Below are positions 54,765-63,830 of a stretch of DNA of 64,000 nucleotides, piece after piece. The notes beneath the pieces are model-generated. The model searched no databases. It was not told the origin of the DNA and saw only the letters and a program-made list of their open reading frames with translations. The stretch lies in contig JANQSC010000054.1 in the NCBI GenBank assembly GCA_028284235.1, positions 62,001 through 126,000 of the forward strand. The letters run 5' to 3'. This DNA is from Opitutaceae bacterium. GTDB lineage: Bacteria; Verrucomicrobiota; Verrucomicrobiia; Opitutales; Opitutaceae. Position numbers and translations under genes: made by a program. Each line of letters opens with the position of its first letter. The stretch's first letter is position 1.

Positions 54765-55724
54765 ATGCAGAATGCAGGAAAACACTCTATGAATCGGAGG
54801 CGAGCGATTGGAAGCGTTGCGGGCTTCACTGGCGCTGCCTTGTTGGGGAATCCAGCTTTGGCCGGACAGGGCAGCAGTAGGAAACCGGGATTGTTGAAGC
54901 AATCCGTGGCGTTCTGGAGTTTGCGGCAGGGACGCAAGCTCCTGTCGCTCGACGAGGTCTGCGCTATAGCCAAAGAAGCCGGATGCCAGTCGGTTGAACT
55001 GGTTGCGTCGCCCGGGGAATTGCAGACGATTCGCCGCCACGGATTGGAGTGCGCTTTGGTAGGATTGGACTCTGGCGATGAACTTCCACATGTGAGGGGC
55101 TTTAACAACCCCGCCCATTGGGGGCGATTATTCGACCGCGCGAAGAAGAGCGTCGATATCGCTTCCGACTACGGGTGCGGACAAGTGATCGCATTTACGG
55201 GTGTATCGGCCCGGGATCCGGAATACGCTAACAGTCCACGAATTTCGATTGCGGAAGGAAAGCGAAACTGCGTGGAAGGACTGAAACTGATTTCTGAATA
55301 CGCTCGTGAAAAGGGCGTGACTGTTCTCCTCGAATCGGTGAGCGATCTTGAAGACGATCCATCGGGCCAGGGCTTCGATATCGACTGTTGCGCCGAGATT
55401 GTCGGGCAGGTGGGTGCTGAAAATGTGAAACTCCTTTTTGATGTGTACCACGTCCAGCGCGCCAGTGGCGACGTGATTTCGAGAATCCGAAAGTATGCAA
55501 GTAGTATTGGGCATGTACATACCGCAGGAAGTCCAGGGCGAGGCCGGCTTTTGGGGAAACAGGAGATAGCCTATGGCCCTATTTTTGAAACTTTGGTCGA
55601 AATTGGTTTCGATGGATATGTGGGGCACGAGTTTCTTCCGAAAGACGATCCACTTGAATCGCTGCGCGAAGCGGTTGCGCTATGCAACTCCGCGGGTGAG
55701 GAATCGAAACCGCAACTGGGTTAA
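54765..55724 (+). CDS. Sugar-phosphate isomerase/epimerase-like TIM-barrel protein (hydroxypyruvate-isomerase-like)
   Basis: A 319-residue protein from ATG 54765, which has GGAG upstream; the longer frame back to 54657 overlaps the sulfatase and looks spurious. ATG 54789 (MNRRRAIGSVAG) is also possible. The N-terminus NRRRAIGSVAGFTGAALLG resembles a twin-arginine signal. The xylose-isomerase-like barrel follows: VTVLLESVSDLEDDPSGQG (Glu), VKLLFDVYHVQRASGD (Asp), IGHVHTAGSPGRG (His) and YVGHEFLP (Glu), the metal-binding set of the hydroxypyruvate isomerase group. It presumably isomerises a keto/aldo acid or sugar. It sits in the operon with two sulfatases and the DUF1501 pair. Confidence 0.9.
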   Translation: MQNAGKHSMNRRRAIGSVAGFTGAALLGNPALAGQGSSRKPGLLKQSVAFWSLRQGRKLLSLDEVCAIAKEAGCQSVELVASPGELQTIRRHGLECALVGLDSGDELPHVRGFNNPAHWGRLFDRAKKSVDIASDYGCGQVIAFTGVSARDPEYANSPRISIAEGKRNCVEGLKLISEYAREKGVTVLLESVSDLEDDPSGQGFDIDCCAEIVGQVGAENVKLLFDVYHVQRASGDVISRIRKYASSIGHVHTAGSPGRGRLLGKQEIAYGPIFETLVEIGFDGYVGHEFLPKDDPLESLREAVALCNSAGEESKPQLG

Positions 55725-55739
55725 TAACAACGAGGTGAA

Positions 55740-58244
55740 ATGGTGAAGACTATTAATAGAATGATATCGATTAATCGAATGCAAACGTTGGGGATTGCTT
55801 GCGGGCTCGCTTTGGTTTTGTCTTCAAGTGTTCGCGGTGTCGACTTCGTAGCTGACGTGCTGCCGATATTGGACAATCGCTGCTTCCAGTGCCATGGGCC
55901 GGAGAAGCAGAAGGGCGAGTTGCGTCTCGATTCGCGCGAGATGGCCTTCATCGGCGGAGATTCGGGCGATCCGGCTATCGTGCCGGGTGACAGCCGCGCA
56001 AGCATGGCGATCGATCTAATCGAGTTTAACGAAATGCCCCCGAAAGGGGATCCAGTCACTGCTTCCGAACTGGATGTATTGAAAAAGTGGATAGACTCGG
56101 GAGCTGAATGGCCGGACGAGGCGAACGTAGTTGTTGTAGAGGAAGACAAAGACCGAGAGTTGGTCGTAACCGATTCCGATCGTGAACATTGGGCATTCCG
56201 GCCGCTCGCTAGAGTGGATTTTAAGGGGCGCGAGCAAAATCTGATAGACTCCTATTTCGGCGATCGAGTACAAGAGGAAGAGGCGTCGAAACGCGTGCTC
56301 GTCAGAAGGCTCTATTTCGACTTGATCGGTCTGCCGCCAACGCCGTCGCAGGTAGACGCGTTTCTCAACGACGAATCGCCTGACGCCTATGAGTCTTTGG
56401 TCGATTCGCTTTTAGCGAACAGGCATTTCGGGGAGCGGTGGGCGCGTCACTGGCTGGACGTTGCCCGATACGCGGACAGTAACGGGTACGAGGGGGACGC
56501 GGATCGCGACGACGCGTGGCCGTATCGAGATTGGGTGATACGGGCCATGAACGACGACCTTCCATTTGATACGTTTACACAGTGGCAGCTCGCCGGGGAC
56601 GAATACGAACCGGAGAACCCAGACGCGGTTGTAGCCACAGGCTTTTTGGCTGCTGGGACACAACGAATTCCCGTTCCTTCGGACACGAAGAAAGCTAAAT
56701 TGAAAATTCGATACGATGAACTGGACGACATTGTGGGCACGACGGGATCGGCGATGCTGGGTCTTACGCTCGCCTGCGCTCGATGCCACGACCACAAGTT
56801 CGACGCGATTCCCGCGCGAGACTACTACCGAATGGTCGCAGCGTTCTCCGTTACGGAGCGGGGTGTTTACTCGCTCTCTAAACCGCGTCGCGAGTTTGAA
56901 CGCTGGAAAGACAACCAGAGGGTCGCATGGAGAGAGTTCAAAATGGAATCGCTCGAGTTGTCGGAAGCGGAAAAGTACTTGCTGAGGCAGCCATTGAACA
57001 AATCCGTCACCTCCCAAAGAGCGTTGTATGAAGAGTATGGCGACAAGCTTGAAATAGAGGACACGGAATTGCGGGCGTGGCTCCCGGACGATGAGAGAGC
57101 GCATTGGGATGCCCTGGAGAAAGCGGCGGACGAAATGGTACTGGATCCTCTCGCGCCTCAGCAGGCGTTTTCCGTCGTAGATCGCCAGCCCGAGCCGATT
57201 ATCGACTATCTCCTGGACCGAGGAAGCGTCGAATCTCGGAACGAAGAAGTGACGTTCGGATTTCTGCAAGTGATGACCCGTGGGAAGTCGCCGGAAGACT
57301 ATTGGAGCGAGGTGGCGCCTGAAGCCACTCGCGGCGATTTGTTCGACGAATCTGGGTTCGCCCATCCGCGGAGCACATTTCAGAGAAAAGCGCTCGCGGA
57401 ATGGATAGGCGATGTGGAGCACGGGGCGGGCCCGTTGGTTGCGCGAGTTGTTGTCAATCGACTCTGGCACCACCACTTTGGTGAAGGATTCGTACCGACG
57501 CCAAACGACGTGGGCGTACAAAGCGAAGATCCAATACATATTGATTTGCTGGATACGCTTTCCGGAGCCTTGGTGTCGAATGACTGGCGACTTAAGGCAA
57601 TCCATAAGGAGATTGTGATGAGCGCATTCTATCGTATGCCTTCGAGCGGTGTGGCTCGAGAAGGCGTTCCTGCTCGGCGCCCGATTCGATTGGAGGTAGA
57701 AGCCCTTCGGGACTCAATTCTGGCCGTGAGCGGGCGTTTGAATCGAAAGATGTTCGGCCCGCCATTTCGACCAATAATCCCGGTAGAAGCCATCTCGTCG
57801 CGCACGACCGACGCATACCCGACCGACATACAGGATGGACCCGAACTTTGGAGACGTTCGATATACGCGTTTACGAAGCGTTCGGTTCCCAATCCCATGA
57901 TGGAGGTGTTCGACTCGCCCGAGCCCGACATTAGTTGCGGGAGGCGCAATACGACAACCGTTCCGACCCAAGCCTTGACCTTGATGAACAATCCGTTTGT
58001 GCGCGATAGCGCGGTTCAATTCGCTCAGCGTGTGATAACGGAAGTGGGGCTAGATCCTGTTTCGCAAGTGGATCGCGCGTACAATCTAGCGCTCGCTCGG
58101 CCTCCATCTTCGGACGAACGAGCCCGCGCCCTGGAGTTTCTAGGCGCCGCTTCGGACGCGCGTGGAGATCGGATTCCAGTAGAAGGTCTAACGAACCTTT
58201 GCCACCTTCTCTTCATGTTGAACGAATTTATATACGTCGAATAG
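55740..58244 (+). CDS. Cytochrome-C-like/DUF1549/DUF1553 protein (PSCyt1-PSCyt2-PSD1)
   Basis: An 834-residue exported protein. The signal peptide is about residues 14-33 (MQTLGIACGLALVLSSSVRG). PSCyt1 haem site CFQCH at residues 48-52 within a planctomycete-type cytochrome C domain (GPEKQKGELRLDSR), then DUF1549 from about residue 160 (RLYFDLIGLPPTPSQVDAFL, FGERWARHWLDVARYADSNG) with CARCHDHKFD, and DUF1553 from about residue 560 (LVARVVVNRLWHHHFGEGFV, NTTTVPTQALTLMNNPFVRD). ATG 55740 has GAGG nearby. It is usually paired with a DUF1501 protein, as here (29 bp downstream). The biochemical role is unknown; the pair is often found with sulfatases and polysaccharide genes in Planctomycetes and Verrucomicrobia. 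Confidence 0.94.
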   Translation: MVKTINRMISINRMQTLGIACGLALVLSSSVRGVDFVADVLPILDNRCFQCHGPEKQKGELRLDSREMAFIGGDSGDPAIVPGDSRASMAIDLIEFNEMPPKGDPVTASELDVLKKWIDSGAEWPDEANVVVVEEDKDRELVVTDSDREHWAFRPLARVDFKGREQNLIDSYFGDRVQEEEASKRVLVRRLYFDLIGLPPTPSQVDAFLNDESPDAYESLVDSLLANRHFGERWARHWLDVARYADSNGYEGDADRDDAWPYRDWVIRAMNDDLPFDTFTQWQLAGDEYEPENPDAVVATGFLAAGTQRIPVPSDTKKAKLKIRYDELDDIVGTTGSAMLGLTLACARCHDHKFDAIPARDYYRMVAAFSVTERGVYSLSKPRREFERWKDNQRVAWREFKMESLELSEAEKYLLRQPLNKSVTSQRALYEEYGDKLEIEDTELRAWLPDDERAHWDALEKAADEMVLDPLAPQQAFSVVDRQPEPIIDYLLDRGSVESRNEEVTFGFLQVMTRGKSPEDYWSEVAPEATRGDLFDESGFAHPRSTFQRKALAEWIGDVEHGAGPLVARVVVNRLWHHHFGEGFVPTPNDVGVQSEDPIHIDLLDTLSGALVSNDWRLKAIHKEIVMSAFYRMPSSGVAREGVPARRPIRLEVEALRDSILAVSGRLNRKMFGPPFRPIIPVEAISSRTTDAYPTDIQDGPELWRRSIYAFTKRSVPNPMMEVFDSPEPDISCGRRNTTTVPTQALTLMNNPFVRDSAVQFAQRVITEVGLDPVSQVDRAYNLALARPPSSDERARALEFLGAASDARGDRIPVEGLTNLCHLLFMLNEFIYVE

Positions 58245-58273
58245 CCCAGAATTTCTCAAAACAACTTTTTACT

Positions 58274-59692
58274 ATGGATTACGCATCTAGATTTCCCTGT
58301 GGTCGTGTAGACGGCCCAAAACTGAACCGTCGGAGCTTTCTCAAGCAGGTGGGCGCCGGTTTTGGCTCGCTCGCTCTGTTCGACATGCTTCAAAACGACG
58401 GATTGCTTGCTTCGACAAGAGGAGCAAAACGATCGATTCCTCATTTCGCCCCGACCGCGAAATCGGTGATCTGGCTTTTTATGGAAGGTGGCCCCAGCGC
58501 TATGGATACATTTGATCCAAAGCCAGACCTGCAGCGATTCCATGGAATGGAGCCGAAGATCCCGATTGATGTGTTGTTCGGCAATCCGGGTCCTTTGATG
58601 CGATCTCCATTTGAATTCGCTCAGCATGGTGAAAGCGGTACGTGGGTTGCGGACAAGATGCCCCATATGGCCAAACTCGTAGACGAAATCGCTCTCATCA
58701 AGTCGTGCCACGCGGATTCGACCAATCATTCTTCCGCAATGTACCAGATAAACACGGGTCACACCTTTCCGGGATATCCCAGCGCGGGCGCTTGGATGGA
58801 CTACGGGCTGGGATCGGTAAATCAGAATCTACCGGGCTATGTCGTGCTGCAGAATAGCAGGGGCACGAAAGGGGGCGCGAACAACTGGGGTTCCGGCTTT
58901 CTACCGAGCTCGCACCAAGGAACCCCTTTCCGGTCGCAGGGGACGCCCATTCTCAACTTGAACCGGCCAGAGGGTGTGAACGACGATTGGCAGCGCCGAA
59001 TGCTCGACTTGGCGGTGGAGCTCAATCAAGAGCATGCAGACCGGCACCCGGGCGAGGCGGACCTTCTTGGCCGCATAGAAAGTTATGAGCTCGCCTACCG
59101 AATGCAGAGCGAGGCGAGCGAAGCGGTGGATCTGGATCGAGAGCCTGAGCATACCCGGGAGTTGTATGGACTCAATCACGACGTGACTCGTCCCTATGGC
59201 GAAAAGTGCCTCCTAGCTCGGCGCCTGGTCGAACGAGGTGTTCGATTCGTCCAAGCCTACTGCGATGATGAGTGGGACTCGCACCACTCGCTTCCGGAAC
59301 GCCATGCGGCGCGGATGGAGGAGACGGACCAGCCAGTTGCGGCGCTCTTGACCGATCTCAAACAACGGGGTCTTCTCGATGAAACTCTAGTCGTCTGGGG
59401 TGGCGAATTTGGGCGAATGCCGGTCTCGGAGAAAGGAGACGGGCGCGACCACAATCCTGAGGGCTTCTTGATTTGGATGGCAGGTGGAGGGATCCAGGGA
59501 GGCGCCCACCACGGGGAAACGGATGAGATCGGCTGGAAAGCGACGGTGGATCCGGTAAGCGTACCGGACATTCACGCGACGATACTCCACTGCATGGGCG
59601 TTGACCACGAGCGGTTGACGTATCGACACAACGGCCGTAGGTTTCGACTAACTGATGTAAGCGGAAATGTGATACAATCTATTCTCGCCTAG
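58274..59692 (+). CDS. DUF1501 protein, Tat-exported
   Basis: A 472-residue protein from ATG 58274; the frame extends upstream into the previous gene without support. It has a textbook twin-arginine signal (KLNRRSFLKQVGAGFGSLAL). The mature part belongs to DUF1501, a sulfatase/alkaline-phosphatase-like fold: FMEGGPSAMDTFDPKP, ALIKSCHADSTNHSSAMYQI, TGHTFPGYPSAGAWMDYGLG, WGGEFGRMP and GRDHNPEGFLIWMAGGG. It is the partner of the upstream cytochrome/DUF1553 protein and the last gene of the plus-strand operon from triad E. The function of the pair is unknown; the fold suggests a metal-dependent hydrolase. Confidence 0.93.
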   Translation: MDYASRFPCGRVDGPKLNRRSFLKQVGAGFGSLALFDMLQNDGLLASTRGAKRSIPHFAPTAKSVIWLFMEGGPSAMDTFDPKPDLQRFHGMEPKIPIDVLFGNPGPLMRSPFEFAQHGESGTWVADKMPHMAKLVDEIALIKSCHADSTNHSSAMYQINTGHTFPGYPSAGAWMDYGLGSVNQNLPGYVVLQNSRGTKGGANNWGSGFLPSSHQGTPFRSQGTPILNLNRPEGVNDDWQRRMLDLAVELNQEHADRHPGEADLLGRIESYELAYRMQSEASEAVDLDREPEHTRELYGLNHDVTRPYGEKCLLARRLVERGVRFVQAYCDDEWDSHHSLPERHAARMEETDQPVAALLTDLKQRGLLDETLVVWGGEFGRMPVSEKGDGRDHNPEGFLIWMAGGGIQGGAHHGETDEIGWKATVDPVSVPDIHATILHCMGVDHERLTYRHNGRRFRLTDVSGNVIQSILA

Positions 59693-59721
59693 AAAGTTTG
59701 AATCAAGTTCTCAATATCGCG

Positions 59722-61020
59722 CTAGGAGACACTGGATACAACTAGAAGCCAATCTTGATCGTCGGGTGGCGTGAATTGTTGGATATCCGATCGATTCTCG
59801 CGTTTTGCGGGAATCTCCGAACCTGTCCTGGGGTCGATCCAAACGCAGCACAGCGAATCGGCATCCCTATGGAGAAGCAGGGAGAGGCAACCTGGGCCGG
59901 GTTTGTAAACTACTACGAGAGATTCGTCTTCGGTTGCGGCTGCTTTTATAAAATCCTCTCCGTTCTCGTACCCGGGTTGGTTTGCCAGGAGGTGGTCAGC
60001 GGGTCGAAGTTCCGTCCAAGGCAGCGAGGTTATGATTTGTTTGAGCACGAGAAGCGATCGAGTGCCCTCGCTTTCCATCCATTCCAGCCAGGGGCCGGAG
60101 GTCCACTCCTCTGAATGATTCTCGGCTTGTTCGTCTTGCTTGCGTAGCCAAGCCCAGACGCTCGTAGTGCCAAAAGCGATACCCGAAACGGGAGCCCCAA
60201 GCACTGACCAGTAGGCTGCGCGTCGAACCCCAAGAGTGTTGCTTTCTTGATCAGTCTGCATGCGTTCATAGTAGGGCTCCGTATTCAAGAAAGGCATTTC
60301 CAAGTCGCGCCATCGACTCGTATATGGCCCGGAAGTCAGAAACGGGCAGGGGCCTTCTCTGTGACCGCTCTGAATCATAGCGACATTGAACCAAGGCTCT
60401 TCGGCAAATGAGTCGTTATGCCAAAACCCCCCACCCGGATGAATTGATGCGAGCGCATTGGGCTCGTTTTCGAAGATTTCGTTTGCGACGCGTTTTAATA
60501 GCCGGGTGAATTCCTGCCCGCGATAGTCCCCGTCCCCTCCGAAGAGCCATATCGGAGAGAATTTCCGCCACCGATGGAGCATGTCTTTTCCGATCTCGAC
60601 CATAGCGCTCTCGCTAAATAGCGGGTTGCAACAAGTATCCCTCATGAATTCGTGTTCCGCTTGATGAAAGGGTTCAAGATTGTTCAACCAAAACATGACA
60701 GGAACGGGGACTAGTCCATGGTCTACAATTTTTTGGATACGGCTATCCATCGCGTTGAGCGCTGCCTCGTCTCGAACAACGCTGCCATCTATTTCCTCAT
60801 ACGCTTTGCCGAGCGGCGGCTGTGTGCAGCCCCGCCATTGAGTGGGAACGAACTGGATAGCGGTAAACCCCTGCGCTGCTCGCAATGAAAGATACTCGTC
60901 CCATTCGGATTCGCTCGCTTTCAGCGGGCCGTTCCAAGCGGTGTCCGCCAAAAAGAAATGAGGCATTCCATTCTCGTCGATGAAATGACGCCGGTTTTGG
61001 CTGAGAGACAACTTTCTCAT
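59722..61020 (-). CDS. GH140-like (DUF4038) glycoside hydrolase
   Basis: A 432-residue TIM-barrel protein of the apiosidase-like DUF4038 group with a C-terminal collagen-binding-like (DUF5060-type) beta domain. The N-terminus FIDENGMPHFFLADTAWNGP and FTAIQFVPTQWRG, then MFWLNNLEPFHQ, WLFGGDGDYRG and FLNTEPYYE, match the family layout; acidic residues in the D-x-D and TEP segments are candidate catalytic residues. No signal peptide is visible (it begins MRKLSLSQNRRHF), so the location may be cytoplasmic. It starts 21 bp after the acetylesterase stop and is in the same operon. The likely substrate is a side chain of a complex polysaccharide; the precise sugar is unknown. Confidence 0.87.
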   Translation of the reverse strand: MRKLSLSQNRRHFIDENGMPHFFLADTAWNGPLKASESEWDEYLSLRAAQGFTAIQFVPTQWRGCTQPPLGKAYEEIDGSVVRDEAALNAMDSRIQKIVDHGLVPVPVMFWLNNLEPFHQAEHEFMRDTCCNPLFSESAMVEIGKDMLHRWRKFSPIWLFGGDGDYRGQEFTRLLKRVANEIFENEPNALASIHPGGGFWHNDSFAEEPWFNVAMIQSGHREGPCPFLTSGPYTSRWRDLEMPFLNTEPYYERMQTDQESNTLGVRRAAYWSVLGAPVSGIAFGTTSVWAWLRKQDEQAENHSEEWTSGPWLEWMESEGTRSLLVLKQIITSLPWTELRPADHLLANQPGYENGEDFIKAAATEDESLVVVYKPGPGCLSLLLHRDADSLCCVWIDPRTGSEIPAKRENRSDIQQFTPPDDQDWLLVVSSVS

Positions 61021-61041
61021 TCAGAAATTGGGTTTCGGCGG

Positions 61042-62574
61042 TTATCGCTTGTCGGAGGTTAGACCAGGCCAATCGTCCGTACGGAAGGGGGCCAAAGGAA
61101 GGCGTTCTTTGCTTCGTACATTAGCAACCGGGTTGTTGGCCCAGCCATAGCGCGCGGCGACTGGGTTTGGCACGCGTCTCGCCCACAAGCGTATCTTGTT
61201 TTTCTCAATAATCTCCGCGTTCGCCCAGATGAAATCACGATTTTCGCCAGCGATTGCAAAACCGTGTATCTCATGGAAATCGTGTACGAAAAGTCCCTTT
61301 TCCGCGTTGTCAAACGAGAGGATGACTGAGTTCCCAACGATCTCCATCGAGCGGAAGGTCGGGCTTTGATAAGCTACGTCGATGCCGTAGTCGTTTGCGA
61401 GCGCCCATCGAGCCAGTCTATTGGCGATGGTTTGCTTGTCTTTTGGGTGAATATTGTTGGCCTCTCCCGCATCGATGGCGATGGCCTGCCCCAAGTTTGG
61501 CAATCTTCCCTGCGTCTTGCTTTGAGCTTCACGCAATTCGGCCCACTCGCTTTCTTTCGGCTCGTGTCTACGGCTCATAAACCCAGCGAGCTGGACATAG
61601 TAAAACGGGAAGTCTCCCTGACCCCACGCGTCACGCCAGCTTTGGATCATGAGGGGGAAGAGCTCTCTGTACTGGTAGGCTCTGTCAACGTTAGATTCGC
61701 CTTGGTACCAAATAGCTCCACGCATTCCGTATCCAATTATTGGATTAAGTACACCATTGTACAGGTTCGCGGGTCGATGGTGGCTCTTGCGTGGATCGAG
61801 AGGCGCTCGAGGACGGCTTCCTGTCTGCCCTCCGGTTTCCCACTTTTCCATTTCAAGATTGTACTTTTTGCGAGCGGCGTCTGGATCGTAGGTCTCAATT
61901 TGCTTATCCCATCTCGCCAGGAGTGGTTTGTAGTATTCGTCTGATTCGAGAACGTCTAGGGGCGTCCAGGCCTCGGCAGTGGAACCTCCCCATGAATTGT
62001 CGATCAGTCCGATGGGTACACCGATGGTTTGATGTAGCCGACGGCCGAAATGGTATCCGACGGCGGAGAATTCTCCTATGGACTCCGGATTGCATACCTC
62101 CCATTTCCCATTGAATCGTTCTAGGGGTGTTTCGGACGCGTATCGGGGAACAGTTATATGTCGAATCATCGGATAGTGTGCCGAATTGGCTTCGAGATCA
62201 GGGTCTCTCGAGTTCCTGATGTTCCACTCCATATTAGACTGTCCCGAGCAAAGCCATACCTCCCCGACGAGTACGTCTTTAATCTCAACGACTTGTTCAC
62301 CTTCGATTCTTAACGTATAGGGACCACCGGTTGCGAGTGGTTCCAGGTATACCTCCCATCTCCCATCTGAAGCGACTACGATTGGCTTGCTCTGGTCGCC
62401 GATGTGGAGAGTCGCTTTTTCAGCGGGCTCCCCCCAGCCCCAGACGCGATTCGATTGGTTTCGCTGCAAGACCATATGGTCTGAGAACAGCGGTGATAGT
62501 GAAATGTCGGCATAGACAGTCTCTGAAGCCATGCACACTAGGACGACAAGTTGAGCAGATAGGAGAAACTTCAT
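61042..62574 (-). CDS. Sialate O-acetylesterase-like carbohydrate esterase, secreted
   Basis: A 510-residue exported esterase. Signal peptide residues 1-22 (FLLSAQLVVLVCMASETVYA). The SASA-type N-terminal beta domain (LSPLFSDHMVLQRN, VWGWGEP) leads to VWLCSGQSNMEW with the catalytic Ser113, and IGLIDNSWGGSTAEAW; the catalytic His is in NNIHPKDKQTIANRLA. The central GAIWYQGESNVDRAYQYREL is typical of the family. It removes O-acetyl groups from carbohydrates, allowing the other hydrolases to act. It is followed after 21 bp by the DUF4038 gene. A 13-bp palindrome lies 39 bp upstream of its start and may be its operator. Confidence 0.93.
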   Translation of the reverse strand: MKFLLSAQLVVLVCMASETVYADISLSPLFSDHMVLQRNQSNRVWGWGEPAEKATLHIGDQSKPIVVASDGRWEVYLEPLATGGPYTLRIEGEQVVEIKDVLVGEVWLCSGQSNMEWNIRNSRDPDLEANSAHYPMIRHITVPRYASETPLERFNGKWEVCNPESIGEFSAVGYHFGRRLHQTIGVPIGLIDNSWGGSTAEAWTPLDVLESDEYYKPLLARWDKQIETYDPDAARKKYNLEMEKWETGGQTGSRPRAPLDPRKSHHRPANLYNGVLNPIIGYGMRGAIWYQGESNVDRAYQYRELFPLMIQSWRDAWGQGDFPFYYVQLAGFMSRRHEPKESEWAELREAQSKTQGRLPNLGQAIAIDAGEANNIHPKDKQTIANRLARWALANDYGIDVAYQSPTFRSMEIVGNSVILSFDNAEKGLFVHDFHEIHGFAIAGENRDFIWANAEIIEKNKIRLWARRVPNPVAARYGWANNPVANVRSKERLPLAPFRTDDWPGLTSDKR

Positions 62575-62612
62575 CGATAGATGTTCTTTGAATGCCGTGC
62601 CTGTTGCTCTCT

Positions 62613-62625
62613 TTAACTTAGTTAA
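62613..62625. promoter_or_regulatory. Palindromic operator candidate
   Basis: TTAACTTAGTTAA, a perfect 6-bp inverted repeat with one central base, 39-51 bp upstream of the acetylesterase start on the minus strand and 36 bp after the dehydrogenase stop. Size and composition suit a LacI-type regulator site. No regulator-site link is proven. Confidence 0.4.
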
Positions 62626-62660
62626 CGTGGTTAGATTGAGACCTGTGGAGCAATTGAAGG

Positions 62661-63689
62661 TTAAGTCATCTGGTCGAAACGCTTTAGATCGATGACTGAA
62701 TCTAAGGGCTCTCCGGAAACGTATTTTTTGATGTTCTTTAGCGCGAAGTCACCACAACGCCATGCGGAGTCTCTGTGAGGTCCTGCGGCATGGGGAGATA
62801 TGAAGACGTTTTCCAGGTCGCGGAGGGGAGATTCGGAGGACAGGGGCTCGGAATGGAATACGTCGAGGGCGAACTGAATCTGGCGTGATTTAGCTACGGC
62901 GACTAGATCGTCTTCATTTACCAATGCCCCCCGTCCCAGGTTCACGAATACGCCCCCGTCCGGAATCAGATTGAGTAGATGACGGCCGATTATGCCCGAT
63001 GTTTTTACGGTCAACGCCTCTAGTTCGACAAGGACTTCGCTGTTCGCGAAGAGATCTTCGAGAGAGTTTGACTTTCGTACACCGAGTCTAGCGAAATCAG
63101 AATCGGGAATTGGTTCGGAATAGGCTGAAATCTCGGTATTGAATGACTTGAGCATTGGTACGAGCGCCTTCGCTACCGCGCCGAATCCGTGTATCCCGAC
63201 TTTTTTCCCAACGAGGGATTGATGATCTAGCTGATCGACGTCCCATGAGCGATTTTTGCTCATAAGAACGGTCACGGACTTGCTTCTTCGCAGCGCGGAC
63301 AAGGTCAGGTAGATTGCGGATTCGGCGACTACGTCGGAAATGGCGCTTCCCCAATTCGTGACCAGTCCGCCATTTTCGATAAAGTTCCGCGGCACGAATC
63401 TAGAGACTTCTCCAGTTATATTGCAGATGTATTTTACGCTGTTCGGATTGGCTGAAATCCACTCTTTTATGCAAATGGGAGTGTCCCAGCAGGTAACCAG
63501 GATTTCGGGCTTAGAGTCTTCAATCACCCTAAGAACTGAATCACCATCGGATTCGATTGCGGGAGTCAAAGGCGACAGTCCTGGGAATAGCAATCGGAGC
63601 TCATTTCGCGCGGTGTCATTGAAGAATAGCTCGAACCGGTCGGCTCCAGTGGCGAGAAAGCATGTTTTAGCTGCCTGTGTTTGAGTCAT
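62661..63689 (-). CDS. D-isomer-specific 2-hydroxyacid dehydrogenase
   Basis: A 342-residue cytoplasmic NAD-dependent dehydrogenase that interconverts 2-keto acids and D-2-hydroxy acids, for example keto-acid products of sugar catabolism. The Rossmann motif is VGIHGFGAVAKALVPM. The catalytic Arg is in the usual place in LVELEALTVKTSGIIG and NLGRGALVNEDDLV, the Glu in DVFHSEPLSSESP, and the His in ISPHAAGPHRDS. It is upstream of the acetylesterase and DUF4038 genes on the same strand, with an 86-bp gap holding the palindrome. Substrate specificity is not evident. Confidence 0.92.
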   Translation of the reverse strand: MTQTQAAKTCFLATGADRFELFFNDTARNELRLLFPGLSPLTPAIESDGDSVLRVIEDSKPEILVTCWDTPICIKEWISANPNSVKYICNITGEVSRFVPRNFIENGGLVTNWGSAISDVVAESAIYLTLSALRRSKSVTVLMSKNRSWDVDQLDHQSLVGKKVGIHGFGAVAKALVPMLKSFNTEISAYSEPIPDSDFARLGVRKSNSLEDLFANSEVLVELEALTVKTSGIIGRHLLNLIPDGGVFVNLGRGALVNEDDLVAVAKSRQIQFALDVFHSEPLSSESPLRDLENVFISPHAAGPHRDSAWRCGDFALKNIKKYVSGEPLDSVIDLKRFDQMT

Positions 63690-63830
63690 TAATATTGTTT
63701 TTTCTACAATGCCAAACCTATGCGGGAGTAGTGAAAACGCGTGGTCCTTTCGAAGGATATGAGGGTATACCGATTGCAGGCTCCCGTCCTCAATCGAAGT
63801 TTCGCTTACCGTGGTAGATTCCGTGAAATC

